A DNA stretch of 64,000 bases from Vicinamibacterales bacterium (GCA_041659285.1 JBAZYO010000006.1:186001-250000), one strand, 5' to 3'; counted from the first letter of the stretch, positions 1 through 10,900 are shown. The notes: a model not told the origin generated them from the sequence alone. Program-made: numbers and translations.

Positions 1-230
1 TCATCGCTCATGCCGGTGATGTCGTGCTCGCCCACCCGCACCGTGCCGCCGTCGATGGTGTCGAGCCCGCCCATCACGTGCAGGAGCGTGCTCTTGCCGA
101 CCCCGGAGGCGCCCATGATGGCCACCATCTCGCCCTTCTCGACCGAGAGGTCGAGATCGCGCAGGACATGGAGCCGGTTCCCCGCCACGCTGTAATACTT
201 GTTCAACTCCGACACAGTGATGAACGCCAT
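1..230 (-). CDS. lolD: Lipoprotein-releasing ABC transporter ATPase LolD (partial)
   Basis: Only the first 76 codons are in the window; the gene runs off the left edge. The ATG lies at 228-230. The visible part is the N-terminal half of an ABC nucleotide-binding domain, with Walker A GASGVGKST at residues 40-48 followed by LLHVMGGLD, the spacing typical of the LolD/MacB/FtsE group. It follows a LolC/E-type permease on the same strand, which makes lipoprotein release from the inner membrane towards LolA the likely role. Within this group LolD is chosen on context; an export ATPase of MacB type is the alternative. The signature motif and Walker B are outside the window. Confidence 0.88.
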   Translation of the reverse strand, partial: MAFITVSELNKYYSVAGNRLHVLRDLDLSVEKGEMVAIMGASGVGKSTLLHVMGGLDTIDGGTVRVGEHDITGMSD

Positions 231-237
231 AATCCCT

Positions 238-282
238 ACGAGCGCGAAGCGCGAGCCCCACGAGCGCCGAAGGCGCGAGCCC
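238..282. repeat. Two tandem 22-23 bp hairpin units between lolC and lolD
   Basis: Two consecutive units, 238-259 and 260-282, share the pattern ACGAGCGC..GAA..GCGCGAGCCC. Each contains its own small inverted repeat (GCGC-GAA-GCGC; GCGCC-GAA-GGCGC). They fill the whole spacer between the lolC stop and the lolD start, so the lolCD transcript would carry two small hairpins here. A role in mRNA stability or relative expression is inference. Confidence 0.55.
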
Positions 283-1505
283 TACTCATAGCGAAGAGCC
301 TGCGCCGGATCGAGGCGCGCCGCCTGTCGTGACGGGTATAGCGTGGCCGCGAAACAGACCAGGATCGCCGCTATCACCACCATGGCCAGATCCCACGGCA
401 ACAGCTTGAACGGCAGGTAACTCACCTGGTAGACGTCGCTGGGAATGGTAATCAGACGGTAGCGATCGAGCACGTAGGCCGCCGCCGTGCCCAGCGTGGC
501 GCCGACAATGGTGCCGAGCACGCCGATGATCGTGCCCTGCAGCAGGAAAATCAGCGTGATGCTCCGGGCCGACGCCCCCATCGTCTTCAGGATGGCGATG
601 TCGCGGGTCTTCTCCATGACCAGCAGGATCAGCGAGGCGACGATGTTCAGCGCCGCCACCATCACGATCAGGCCGATGCCGATGCCCATGCCGATCTTCT
701 CGAGCAGGAGCGCCGAATAGAGCTGCTGGTTGAGGTCGCCCCAGTCGGAGGTGACGTACTCGGTGCCGAAGTCAACGGCGATGTCGTCGGCGATCCGCGG
801 CGCGTCGTAGACGTCGGCCACCTTGAGCTCGATGCGATCGACGTGATCGGTGCCGGACAGCCGCATCGCCGTGTCGAGCGAGACGAGGCCGGTGCCGTTG
901 TCCACCTCATAGAGGCCGAGGCGGAAGGTGCCCACCACCTTGAAGCGGCGCTGCCGCGGCATCACGCCCATCGGCGACAGCGTGCCGTTGGGCGTCAGCA
1001 GCGTCACGGTGTCGCCGACCATCGCGCCAATCGAGCCGGCGAGGTCCTTGCCCAGCACGATGCCGGGGAACTCATCCGCCGAGGCCGGCGTCAGCTGATC
1101 GAGCGAGCCGTCGGTCAGGACGCGGCCGATGTCGGTCACGCCGGGCTCGAGCGCCGGGTCGATGCCCTTGATCTGCACGAAGCCCTCGCCCTTGGTGCTG
1201 GTGATCATCGCCTTGGCTTCCACCGCCGGCGCCGCGCCGATCACGCCGGGCACGGCCCGGAGCTTCGCCACTTCCGCGTGGTAGTCGGTGATGCCGGCCG
1301 GCTTCCACACGAAGACGTGCGCGGACGAGCCGAGGATGCGGGACTGCAGTTCCTGCTGGAGGCCGGTCATCAGCGCCAGCGCGATGACCAGCGCCATGAC
1401 CCCGACCATCACGCCGGCGGTCGAGACCAGTGAAATGACGGAGATGAACACCTGGCGGCGCTTGGCCAACAAGTAGCGCAGCGCGACCTGGAGTTCGAAG
1501 GGCAT
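282..1505 (-). CDS. lolC: Lipoprotein-releasing system transmembrane protein LolC/LolE family
   Basis: This 407-residue protein has the LolC/E architecture: a cytoplasmic start (MPFELQVALRYLLAKRR), a first membrane helix at about residues 20-45, a large periplasmic MacB-like core and three C-terminal membrane helices of the FtsX-like permease domain (about 265-400). The helix-1 region SVISLVSTAGVMVGVMAL is typical of LolC/E rather than MacB. With the downstream LolD it would extract outer-membrane lipoproteins from the inner membrane. It begins 2 nt after the lysS stop codon, so the two are probably cotranscribed. A single LolC/E gene suggests a homodimeric permease (the LolF arrangement), unless a second copy lies outside the window. 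Confidence 0.9.
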   Translation of the reverse strand: MPFELQVALRYLLAKRRQVFISVISLVSTAGVMVGVMALVIALALMTGLQQELQSRILGSSAHVFVWKPAGITDYHAEVAKLRAVPGVIGAAPAVEAKAMITSTKGEGFVQIKGIDPALEPGVTDIGRVLTDGSLDQLTPASADEFPGIVLGKDLAGSIGAMVGDTVTLLTPNGTLSPMGVMPRQRRFKVVGTFRLGLYEVDNGTGLVSLDTAMRLSGTDHVDRIELKVADVYDAPRIADDIAVDFGTEYVTSDWGDLNQQLYSALLLEKIGMGIGIGLIVMVAALNIVASLILLVMEKTRDIAILKTMGASARSITLIFLLQGTIIGVLGTIVGATLGTAAAYVLDRYRLITIPSDVYQVSYLPFKLLPWDLAMVVIAAILVCFAATLYPSRQAARLDPAQALRYE

Positions 1506-1507
1506 GG

Positions 1508-3005
<1,498 letters not shown>

Positions 3006-3013
<8 letters not shown>

Positions 3014-3479
3014 TAACGAGTCCTTCGTCCTTCAACTTGCGATACACGCCGTCGAGGACGCCGTTCACGAACTTGGCCGCTTCGTCCCCGCTGTAGGCGC
3101 GGGCGAGCTCGATCGCCTCGCTGATCACCACGCGCGGCGGGCTCTCGCGATGGGTCATCATCTCCTCGACGGCCAGGCGCATGACCAGGCGGTCGAGTAC
3201 CGCCATGCGCTCCACGCGCCAGTTCTTGGCGGCGTCGCCGATGCGTTCGTCGAGTACGTCTCGCTTGGCCAGCGCGCCCTTGACCAGGGCGATGACGAAC
3301 GCGTGCTGGTCTTCACCCGGATCGGTCACGTCCGGCGGGCCGGCGTGATGCAACACGCCGAGCGCCTGCTGAGGCGTGAGGCCGCCGATTTCGCATTCGT
3401 ACAGGGCCTGCAGCGCCGCGGCGCGGGCGTTATGCCGGCCCGTCCAGCGCGAGCCGGTGTCAGGTGCTTCACTGCTCAC
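3006..3479 (-). CDS. nusB: Transcription antitermination factor NusB
   Basis: The gene encodes 157 residues with the all-helical NusB fold: an N-terminal ARAAALQALYECE helix and a conserved C-terminal stretch RVVISEAIELARAYS..EAAKFVNGVLDGV. NusB binds boxA RNA with NusE (S10) and supports antitermination on rRNA operons. The start is a GTG at 3477-3479 that overlaps the ribH stop by 4 nt. The order ribH-nusB is very common in bacteria and supports both calls. Confidence 0.96.
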
Positions 3480-3916
3480 AGCCGGCCATCCCCGAGCCGC
3501 GCGAACAGCCGCGCCATGTCGAGCGCCGCGGCCGCGGCCTCGCGCCCCTTGTGGGCCGGACCTGGCGCCACGCGTTCAAGCGCTTCTTCCGCCGAGTTGG
3601 TGGTCAGCACGCCGAACGACATCGGCACGCCCGTGCTCGCGGCCGCCGCGGTAATGCCATGCGCGCACGCCGAGGCGATGTACTCGAAGTGCGGTGTCTC
3701 GCCGCGAATCAGGCACCCGAGGCAGATCACCGCCGCCACCTGTCCGGTCTCCGCGATCCGCTGCGCGGCCATCGGAATCTCGAACGCGCCCGGCACCCGC
3801 ACGACCTCGATCGCCGCGCCGCTCACACCCGCGTCGGCAAGCGCCGCCGTCGCCCCCTCGAGCAACCGCTCGGTGATGAAGTCGTTGAAACGGGCGACGA
3901 CAATGGCAATACGCAT
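3476..3916 (-). CDS. ribH: 6,7-dimethyl-8-ribityllumazine synthase
   Basis: This 146-residue protein catalyses the penultimate step of riboflavin synthesis, condensing ribitylaminouracil with dihydroxybutanone phosphate. It starts MRIAIVVARFNDFITERLL, has the substrate-binding segment VRVPGAFEIPMAA, CLGCLIRGETPHFEYI, and GVPMSFGVLTT near the C-terminus. The ATG at 3914-3916 shares one base with the TAA of the upstream enoyl-CoA hydratase (TAATG), which fixes the start although the reading frame stays open further upstream. No other rib gene is nearby, so it is separated from the rest of the pathway. Confidence 0.97.
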   Translation of the reverse strand: MRIAIVVARFNDFITERLLEGATAALADAGVSGAAIEVVRVPGAFEIPMAAQRIAETGQVAAVICLGCLIRGETPHFEYIASACAHGITAAAASTGVPMSFGVLTTNSAEEALERVAPGPAHKGREAAAAALDMARLFARLGDGRL

Positions 3917-4698
3917 TACTTGCCTTGCCAAACGGCGCGGCGCTTCTCGAGAAAGGCCTTGGTGCCTTCGCGCATGTCTGCGGACGACGCGATGGTGCCG
4001 AACAGCGTGGTTTCCAGGTACTCCGCGGCGGCGAAGGGCATCTCCGCTCCCTGGTTCACCGCCTCGAGAATGTACTGGACGGCGATCGGCGCCTTCGCGG
4101 CGAGCGCCTGCGCCAGCTTGTTCGCCTCGGCCATCAACTCGGCCGCCGGCACCACGCGATTGACCAAACCAATCTCGTAGGCACGCTGTGCCGAGACCAG
4201 GTCGCCGGTCAGCAGGATCTCGAGGGCCACGCCCTTGCCCACCAGGCGCGGCAGCCGCTGGCTGCCGGCGTAGCCAGGGAGCAGCCCGAGGTTCACTTCG
4301 GGCTGGCCGAAGCGCGCGGTGTCGGCCGCCAGGCGCATCGTGCACGCCATGGCCAGCTCGCAGCCGCCGCCCAGCGCGAAGCCGTTGATCGCGGCAATCA
4401 CCGGCTTGCCCAGCTGCTCGATCGCATCGAAGATCAGTTGGCCGTGGCGGGCGTGCTCCTTGCCTTGCACGGGCGAGAGCATCGCCAGCTCGTTGATGTC
4501 GGCGCCGGCCACAAACGACTTCTCGCCCGCACCGGTGAGGATGACGGCGCGCACGCCGGCATCGGCCTTGAGGGCCGCCATCACCGTTGCGAGTTCGGCG
4601 AGGGTTTGACCGTTGAGCGCGTTGAGGACTTTGGGTCGGTTGAGGGTTACGACGGCGACCGCGCCGTCACGTTCGAGCAGAAGGTTGTCAAAGGTCAT
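3916..4698 (-). CDS. Enoyl-CoA hydratase/isomerase family protein
   Basis: The product has 260 residues of crotonase fold. The oxyanion-hole segments are AGADINELAML and ALGGGCELAMACTMRLA, and the sequence retains both acidic residues in the positions used by enoyl-CoA hydratases (GGGCE and the E of GQPEVNLGLLPG). It probably hydrates 2-enoyl-CoA in beta-oxidation. The start MTFDNLLLERDG was chosen over longer in-frame starts because it matches the usual crotonase N-terminus. It stands first in the ech-ribH-nusB-lysS-lolCD run and is joined to ribH by TAATG. Substrate length cannot be read from the sequence. Confidence 0.93.
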   Translation of the reverse strand: MTFDNLLLERDGAVAVVTLNRPKVLNALNGQTLAELATVMAALKADAGVRAVILTGAGEKSFVAGADINELAMLSPVQGKEHARHGQLIFDAIEQLGKPVIAAINGFALGGGCELAMACTMRLAADTARFGQPEVNLGLLPGYAGSQRLPRLVGKGVALEILLTGDLVSAQRAYEIGLVNRVVPAAELMAEANKLAQALAAKAPIAVQYILEAVNQGAEMPFAAAEYLETTLFGTIASSADMREGTKAFLEKRRAVWQGK

Positions 4699-4718
4699 GA
4701 GAGCCCCGTCCGCAGGCG

Positions 4719-5117
4719 TCAATCGGCCCGCGGCGCAGCCTTCATGATACCCCACGCCCCTGCCACGCCGAGGGCGAGCAGCGCCCCGGTCGCGTCGTTG
4801 CCCAAATCGCGCAACTCGGCGGTCCGGCCCGGCACGTGCATCTGGTGCCACTCATCGGTCACGCCGTAGGCGGTGGCGATGAGCCAGGCCGCCAGGAGCG
4901 CGCGCCGCGTGACGCCCGACCACCGCCCGCCCGCCGCCGCCCGCAGCGTCACCAGGGCCAGGCCGGCGTAGCCGGTCATGTGCAGGACCGTGTCTGAAAA
5001 CCACGAGCCGACGGGCCCGGGCACCGAACTCAGGGACGAGCCGTAGAAGATCGCCGCCATGTAGAGGGCGACCGGGGTCCAGAGGGGGATCAAAGCGGGA
5101 GCGCGCGCATCAGCCAT
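4719..5117 (-). CDS. VanZ-like family membrane protein
   Basis: This 132-residue protein has about four membrane helices and the conserved VanZ-like signature: an early SDTVLHMTGYAGLA helix and DEWHQMHVPGR followed by DLGNDATGALLAL. The family includes VanZ of teicoplanin resistance, but most members have no known biochemical function. It overlaps the upstream 57-residue ORF by 28 nt, and a further membrane protein follows upstream, so it belongs to a block of small inner-membrane genes. Resistance should not be inferred from this hit. Confidence 0.85.
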   Translation of the reverse strand: MADARAPALIPLWTPVALYMAAIFYGSSLSSVPGPVGSWFSDTVLHMTGYAGLALVTLRAAAGGRWSGVTRRALLAAWLIATAYGVTDEWHQMHVPGRTAELRDLGNDATGALLALGVAGAWGIMKAAPRAD

Positions 5118-5263
5118 CCCAACACGAGGGCCGCGCCGACGAAGCTGCCAAACAGCGAGAGGCCCATCTTCACCTGGTCCGTGGGCGTCTCTTTCGCGAT
5201 GGTCGCAAAGATCAGCGAGACAAACGCCGCAAACAGGACCAGGAGGCCGAAGTGGCTGGTCAT
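5090..5263 (-). CDS. 57-residue two-helix membrane protein, unknown function
   Basis: A small ORF below usual length cut-offs. It starts MTSHFGLLVLFAAF and ends MRALPL. It has two hydrophobic helices (about residues 5-22 and 36-54) separated by a short polar loop, TIAKETPTDQVK. Its ATG shares a base with the TAA of the upstream DUF6677-like gene (TAATG), and its 3' end overlaps the VanZ-like gene by 28 nt. Such tight packing on both sides, together with a clean membrane-protein composition, argues that it is translated. No family was recognised. Confidence 0.7.
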   Translation of the reverse strand: MTSHFGLLVLFAAFVSLIFATIAKETPTDQVKMGLSLFGSFVGAALVLGWLMRALPL

Positions 5264-5622
5264 TACTTGCGGCCCAGCCGGACGTCGTAAGCGTCGATCA
5301 CCACCAGGGTATTCAGGAGCCCCGACACGATCAGAAACGCGTTGCCGTATTCATAGGAGGCGTCGGTGACGACGCCCTTGCCCAGTTCGAGGACCGTCGC
5401 GATCACGTACGGCAGCCCCACGCCGACGTTTGCCAGCGCGGCGAGGCCGACGAGCGGTTCGGAGAACACAAACGGGAACAAGCGCCCGTTGAGGGCAAGG
5501 CCGATGGCAAACATGGCGGGCAGGGCGAGCAGGAAGATCAGGCCCTTCTGCCGTCGTCCTTGCATCAGGTGACCGGCGCCCGGCACCAGCCACGACACAA
5601 CACACACAACGGCAGGCGGCAC
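5263..5622 (-). CDS. DUF6677-like small membrane protein
   Basis: The product is 119 residues, with an N-terminal hydrophobic stretch leading to WLVPGAGHLMQGRRQKGLIFLL and two to three further helices. The PGAGH...G...KG pattern is what I associate with DUF6677, a family reported mainly from Acidobacteriota; this assignment is from memory. The start is a GTG at 5620-5622. It lies 10 nt downstream of the DUF2085 gene and is coupled to the following small membrane ORF by TAATG. Function is unknown. Confidence 0.7.
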   Translation of the reverse strand: MPPAVVCVVSWLVPGAGHLMQGRRQKGLIFLLALPAMFAIGLALNGRLFPFVFSEPLVGLAALANVGVGLPYVIATVLELGKGVVTDASYEYGNAFLIVSGLLNTLVVIDAYDVRLGRK

Positions 5623-5632
5623 GACAGCGAGT

Positions 5633-6013
5633 TTACCTCAGGTCTTTTGCCGCGACCGCCGCGACGATGGCGCCGGCGGTGACACCGAGCGGCACGGCGA
5701 GCACGGCGCGGGTCACGTTCGAACCATCCCACGCGCCGATGATGCCGGTCGCCCACGACATGGCCGTCGGCACGACAGCAATCGCGAACGCATTCAACGC
5801 GACCCGCGGGTTGACCGGCCGGCTGGCGCGCAGCCGGCGGACCAGGAACCAGGCGAGCAGGCCGGCGGCGACGCCCAGATACAGGCCGGTGCATCGGGCG
5901 CAGACCGGCAGTTGCCGTCCGGCGAGAAAGAACGAGCGGTCGGGCAACTGGTGGCAGACCACGCCGCCAATCGAATAGGTAAACGCGGCGAGAAAAGCCA
6001 ATAGAACAGCCAA
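5633..6013 (-). CDS. DUF2085 family membrane protein
   Basis: The 126-residue protein carries the DUF2085 hallmark CHQLPDRSFFLAGRQLPVCARCTGLYLG near its N-terminus, with Cys and His residues between hydrophobic helices, and three to four predicted membrane helices. The family's function is unknown; the CHQ and CxRCxG residues suggest metal or redox chemistry at the membrane (inference). No ATG is available: an in-frame TAA lies just upstream and the first candidate is a TTG at 6011-6013, with a second TTG four codons later, so the start is uncertain. It is the first gene of the ten-gene minus-strand run. Confidence 0.82.
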   Translation of the reverse strand: MAVLLAFLAAFTYSIGGVVCHQLPDRSFFLAGRQLPVCARCTGLYLGVAAGLLAWFLVRRLRASRPVNPRVALNAFAIAVVPTAMSWATGIIGAWDGSNVTRAVLAVPLGVTAGAIVAAVAAKDLR

Positions 6014-6110
6014 TTTGCACCATTTTTACCATTAATCCCATGGTCTCTTGTGAAATTTGGAACTTGCTTTGTCCCCCCGTCGTCTAACACCCTTAGAATA
6101 CTAAACACTG

Positions 6111-6128
6111 TTCAATATGGGTATTGAA
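6111..6128. promoter_or_regulatory. Candidate TetR operator overlapping the regulator's start codon
   Basis: A perfect 7-bp inverted repeat, TTCAATA-TGGG-TATTGAA, spans 6111-6128. The ATG of the TetR gene (6117-6119) lies inside it. AT-rich palindromes of this size next to a tetR gene are the usual form of TetR operators, so autorepression that also controls the downstream efflux genes is the simplest reading. No convincing -35/-10 pair was identified around it. Confidence 0.55.
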
Positions 6129-6812
6129 GACCGACGCGACCGCGAACGCCAAGCCGTTACCGACTCCATCCTCGACGCCGCCCGCGAACTCTTTCTTGCG
6201 GAAGGGTACCAACGGGTCTCGATTCGAAAGATCGCTGAACGCATCGAGTACAGCCCTGCGGCGATCTACAGCTATTACCCGAGCAAGGACGACATCTTCC
6301 TGGCCCTGGCCAAGGAAGGCTTCTATCGCCTCGACATCAAGGTGCGCGCGGCGATGGCGTCCGGCGATGCCCTCGAGAACGTGCGCGCCGGCTGGTGGGC
6401 CTTCTTCGAGTTCTCCAAGGAACAACCGGAATACTTCCTGTTGATGTTCGTGGACCGATCGGTGCCGCGCATCACACAGCAATGGGAGGGCTTCGAGTTC
6501 CTGCAGCAGTTGCTGGCCGGTGCCGTGGCAGCCATCCAGAAGGCCATCGACGCCGGCGCCTTCCCCGCCACGCTCAATCCCGATGCGGCGATGCACATGT
6601 TGTGGGCCGGCCTGTTGGGTCCGGCCATGCTCGGCATCCGCCACCGCCTGGCCTCCGGCGAAGACTACGACGCGCTCGCGCGCGACGTACTCAACGCCAC
6701 CATCGCCGGCCTGCAAGCCGGCGTCAACACTACCTTTGTGTCTTGCAAGTGTGCTGAAGAAGGAATCGCGGGCGCACTGGTGCCTGCTGGAGCGACCCGT
6801 CATGAATCGTAG
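6117..6812 (+). CDS. TetR/AcrR family transcriptional regulator
   Basis: This 231-residue protein has the N-terminal TetR helix-turn-helix (about residues 12-60): SILDAARELFLAEGYQRVSIRKIAERIEYSPAAIYSYYPSKDDIF. The remaining alpha-helical part resembles the TetR C-terminal ligand-binding domain. Its 3' end overlaps the adaptor gene of an RND efflux system by 11 nt, so it is almost certainly the local repressor of that pump. The inducer cannot be predicted. A candidate operator overlaps its start codon. Confidence 0.92.
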   Translation: MGIEDRRDRERQAVTDSILDAARELFLAEGYQRVSIRKIAERIEYSPAAIYSYYPSKDDIFLALAKEGFYRLDIKVRAAMASGDALENVRAGWWAFFEFSKEQPEYFLLMFVDRSVPRITQQWEGFEFLQQLLAGAVAAIQKAIDAGAFPATLNPDAAMHMLWAGLLGPAMLGIRHRLASGEDYDALARDVLNATIAGLQAGVNTTFVSCKCAEEGIAGALVPAGATRHES

Positions 6813-7962
6813 TGTTGTCGTGATCAAGATTCTCCCTGCCGTCGCCCTGCTGGCGTCGTCGTTGATTGCCGCCGGCTGCGGAGCGCCGGAGACGACCGCC
6901 CAGGCCGCACCCGAAACCACGGCGCCGGCCGTCGTCGCGATCGACGTCCCCACCGTCACGGCCAGCGTCGGCACGGTCGAGGCCTCGCTCGAGATCTCGG
7001 GCACGCTCGCGCCGCTCAGCCGCGTGGCCGTGAAGCCGAAGCTGCCGGGCGCCATCGAGCGCATGCTCGTGGACATCGGCGACGCCGTCACCATGGGCCA
7101 GACCATTGCCACCATCGATCGGCGCGAGATTGACGCGCAGGCCGATTCGGCGGTCGCCGCTGTCGCCGTTGGCCAGGCGGCGCTGGAAACCGCGGAGGCC
7201 GCGCTCGCCAATGCCGTGCTCGAGCACGATCGCGCCAAGAACCTGTTCGACCGGGGCGCCCTGCCGCGCCAGCGCCTCGACGGCGCGCAGACCGCGCACC
7301 GCTCCGCCGTCGCCCAGCGCGACCTGGCCACCGCCAACCTCGCCCAGGCCCAGGCGGCGCTGCGTCGCGCGCGCGAGGTGCAGCGCAACGCCACCATCAC
7401 CTCGCCGGTGACCGGCTACGTGGTGGAGCGCAACTACGATGCGGGCGCGATTCCCGGCGATCTGCCGGTGGTGGTGGTCGCCGACATGCGCCAGATGAAG
7501 CTCGAAGCCGGCGTCTCGGAACTGGAAGCCGGCCGGCTGCGCGTCGGCCTCAAGGCCAACGTCTCGGTGCAGGCCAAGCCCGGCCAGACCTTCCAGGGCC
7601 GGTTGGCCGCCATTGCCCCCGAAGTGGACGAGCGGAACCGTCACTTCATGATCGACGTGCGTGTGCCGAACGACTCGCGGGCCCTGCTGTCCGGGATGTA
7701 CGCCTCCGCCCGCATCATCGAGGCGACCGCCGCCGATGCCGTGCTGGTGCCTAAGGAAGCCGTCACGACCAGCAACGGCAAGCGAATCGTCCAGAAGGTC
7801 CAGGGCGACACGGTCACGGCGGTCGAGGTCACCGAAGGCCTGGCCGACGGCACCCGCGTCCAGATCGTGGCTGGAGTCGCCGCCGGCGACACGGTGATGG
7901 CCGACGCGCGACGGCAGCTGCCGGCCGGCGCGAAGATCCGCGGCATCCCGGCGGCGCGCTAG
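6802..7962 (+). CDS. RND efflux periplasmic adaptor (membrane fusion protein), lipoprotein
   Basis: The 386-residue adaptor starts MNRSVVVIKILPAVALLA, with a lipobox ending at Cys26 (LIAAGC), so it is predicted to be a lipoprotein. The biotinyl-lipoyl-like half-motif VKPKLPGAIERMLVDIGDAVTMGQ is followed by an alpha-helical hairpin rich in Ala (about 115-190), the second half-motif ATITSPVTGYVVERNYDAGAI and a beta-barrel domain. It would link the inner-membrane RND pump to the outer-membrane factor. The ATG at 6802 lies within the tetR 3' end, which favours translational coupling. Substrate is unknown. Confidence 0.94.
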   Translation: MNRSVVVIKILPAVALLASSLIAAGCGAPETTAQAAPETTAPAVVAIDVPTVTASVGTVEASLEISGTLAPLSRVAVKPKLPGAIERMLVDIGDAVTMGQTIATIDRREIDAQADSAVAAVAVGQAALETAEAALANAVLEHDRAKNLFDRGALPRQRLDGAQTAHRSAVAQRDLATANLAQAQAALRRAREVQRNATITSPVTGYVVERNYDAGAIPGDLPVVVVADMRQMKLEAGVSELEAGRLRVGLKANVSVQAKPGQTFQGRLAAIAPEVDERNRHFMIDVRVPNDSRALLSGMYASARIIEATAADAVLVPKEAVTTSNGKRIVQKVQGDTVTAVEVTEGLADGTRVQIVAGVAAGDTVMADARRQLPAGAKIRGIPAAR

Positions 7963-7996
7963 CCGCGACGAACACCTGAAGAGTTGAGAACCGATC

Positions 7997-10900
7997 ATGT
8001 GGATTTCCGATACCTCGATTAAGCGGCCCGTCTTCGCGACGATGGTCATCGTCAGCTTCATGGTGCTGGGCGCGGTCTCGATGACGCGCCTCGGCATCGA
8101 CCTGTTTCCCGAGGTGAACTTCCCCTTCGTCAACGTGTCGGTGGTCTACCCCGGCGCCGGCCCCGAAGAAGTGGAAACGCTGGTGACGCGCCCGATCGAA
8201 GACGCGGTCGCCGGCATCAACGGCGTGAAGCGCGTGATTTCGACCTCGACCGAGGGGTTCTCTCGCGTCGGCATCGAATTGCGCCTCGAGGTGGACCCGC
8301 AGGCGGCCACCGCCGAGGTTCGCGAGAAGGTCGCCGCCATCCGCGAGCGGCTGCCCGAGCAAATCAAGGACCCGACGATTCAGCGTTTCGACGTCGCGGC
8401 GCTGCCGATTGCCATCTACGCGGTCGGTTCCACCCAGCCGTCCGACGTGACGCGGCGCACCGTGGAAGACGACATCAAGCCGCTGCTCGGTCAGATCGAC
8501 GGCGTCGCCGCCGTCGAAGTGAACGGCGGCCAGGTGCGCGAGCTGCAGGTCAACCTCGATCCCCGCCGGCTCGAGGCGCTGAACCTGCCGCTCACCGAGG
8601 TCGCGGCGAAGCTGGCGGCCGACAACCTGGACGTGCCCGGCGGGCTGGTCCGCCGTGACGGCAAGGCCGTGTCGCTGCGCACCCAGGGTCAGTACCAGTC
8701 GGCGTCTGAAATCGAGGACGTCATCCTGCGTTCCGTCGGCGGCTCCACGGTCCGCGTGAAGGACGTCGGCACGGTGGTAGACGGCTACGAGGATCGCGCC
8801 TCGACCACGCGCCTCGACGGCGCCGACGCGGTGTCGTTCTCGATCCGCAAGCAGTCCGGCGCCAACACGGTTGAAGTGCAGACCAAGGTGGACGCGGCGC
8901 TCGCCAGGGCGGCCACCAGCTTCCCGCAACTGCAGATCAAGACGGTGCACACCGACGCCGAAGCGATCATGGAGAACGTGACCGACGTGCGCGGCCACAT
9001 CATCTTCGGCGGCATCATGGCCGTGCTCGTGGTGTTCGTGTTCATGCGCGACTGGCGCTCCACCGCGATCACCGCGCTGGCGCTCCCGACCTCGGTGATT
9101 GCGACCTTCTTCTTCATGTATGCGATCGGCTTCACCATCAACATGATGACGTTGATGGCGCTATCGCTGGTCATCGGCATCCTGATCGACGATGCGGTGG
9201 TGGTGCGCGAGAACATCTATCGCCACATGGAAATGGGGGAAGACCCGGTGACTGCCGCCCGCCGCGGCACCTCCGAGATCGGCCTGGCCGTGATGGCCAC
9301 CACGTTCACGATCCTGGCGGTGTTCCTCCCGGTCGGCTTCATGACCGGCATCGTCGGGCAGTTCTTCAAGTCGTTCGCCCTGACGATTGCGTTCGCGGTG
9401 TCGATCTCGCTGCTGGTCGCGTTCACGCTCGACCCGATGCTGTCGTCGCGGTTCGTGCGGTTCATCCCGCTGGAGGAACGCACGCGCACGCGGTTCGGCC
9501 GCTTCCTGGAGCGGGTCGGCGGCTTCTACGACCGCATCGACCGGCACTACCACCGCCTGCTCGGCTGGGCGATGAACCACCCCTGGAAGATCGTGGCGAC
9601 GGCGACGGTGGTGTTCCTGGCCAGCATGTCCACGCTCAGCGTCATCGGCACCGAGTTCGTGCCGGCGGAGGACCGCGGCGAGTTCGTGGTCAACGTCGAG
9701 GCGCCGCCCGGCACGTCGTTCGAGCAGACCGTGGCCTACGTCGATCAGGTGGAACACGTCGTCAGGGCGCTGCCGGAAGTGCGGCAGATTTTCTCGACGG
9801 TCGGCTTCGAAGGCAGCACGCTCAAGGCCAACCTGCGGGTGAAGGCCGGCAAGAAGCACGAGCGGGAACGCGGCCTGGCCGCGCTCAAGGACGACATGCG
9901 CCAGCGGCTCACCACCATCCCGCTGCTCAAGATGACGGTCGCGGATCCGGAGATGATGCAGGGCGCGCCCACCCAGGCGCCGCTCAGCGTGTTCGTGCGC
10001 GGCGACGACATCGCCGAGCTGCTGCGGTTGAATGACGAAGTGGTCGCGAAGGTGAAGGCGGTGCCCGGCGCCGTGGACGTCGACAGCACCCTCGAGTCGG
10101 GCCAGCCGGAGATGGTCGGCAAGGTCAACCGCGAGCTGGCCGCCGACCTCGGCTTCGACGTCGGCTCGGTGGCCATGCAGCTGCGCGGCATGGTGGAGGG
10201 CGTGGTGCCGACCCGCCTGCGCGAGCACGACAAGGAATACGACATCCGCGTGCGGCTGGCGCCCGAGTTCCGCAACGACTTCGAGTCGATCGCGCGGACG
10301 CCGCTCTACTCGCCCAACGGCGCGGTGGTGCGCACGCGTGACATCGTCCGGCTGGAGCCCGAAGTGGGCCCCGCGGCGATCGAGCGCGAAGGCCGCCGGC
10401 GGCAGGCGAAGATCAACATCGAGCTGGCCGACCGATCGCTGGGCGAGGTGACCGCCGACGTCGCCAAGGTGATGGCGGGCGTCACGCTGCCCCCTAACTT
10501 CGAATGGGGTTTCTCCGGCGACGTCGAGCTGATGCAGGAATCGGCGGCGGCCATGGGCCTGGCGCTGCTGCTGGCGACCGCCTTCATCTACATCGTGCTG
10601 GCGTCACAATTCGAATCGTTCCTCGAACCGTTCCTGATCATGATCTCGCTGCCGCTCGCCCTGGTCGGGGCGCTGCTCGCCATCCTGCTGACCGGGAAGA
10701 ACCTGGGCATGCCGGCCATGATCGGGGTGGTCATGCTGATGGGACTGGTCACCAAAAACGCGATCCTGCTCGTGGACCTCACGAACCAATACGTCGGCGA
10801 AGGCATGGGCGTGCGCGAGGCGCTGCTCAAGGCCGGCCCGATCCGCCTGCGGCCGATCCTGATGACGACCATCGCGATGATCCTCGGCATGTTGCCGTCG

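Noticed and set aside
4719..5117. Glycopeptide-resistance gene (VanZ)
   Set aside because: Only the broad VanZ-like family is shown; no other van gene is near and most members are unrelated to resistance.
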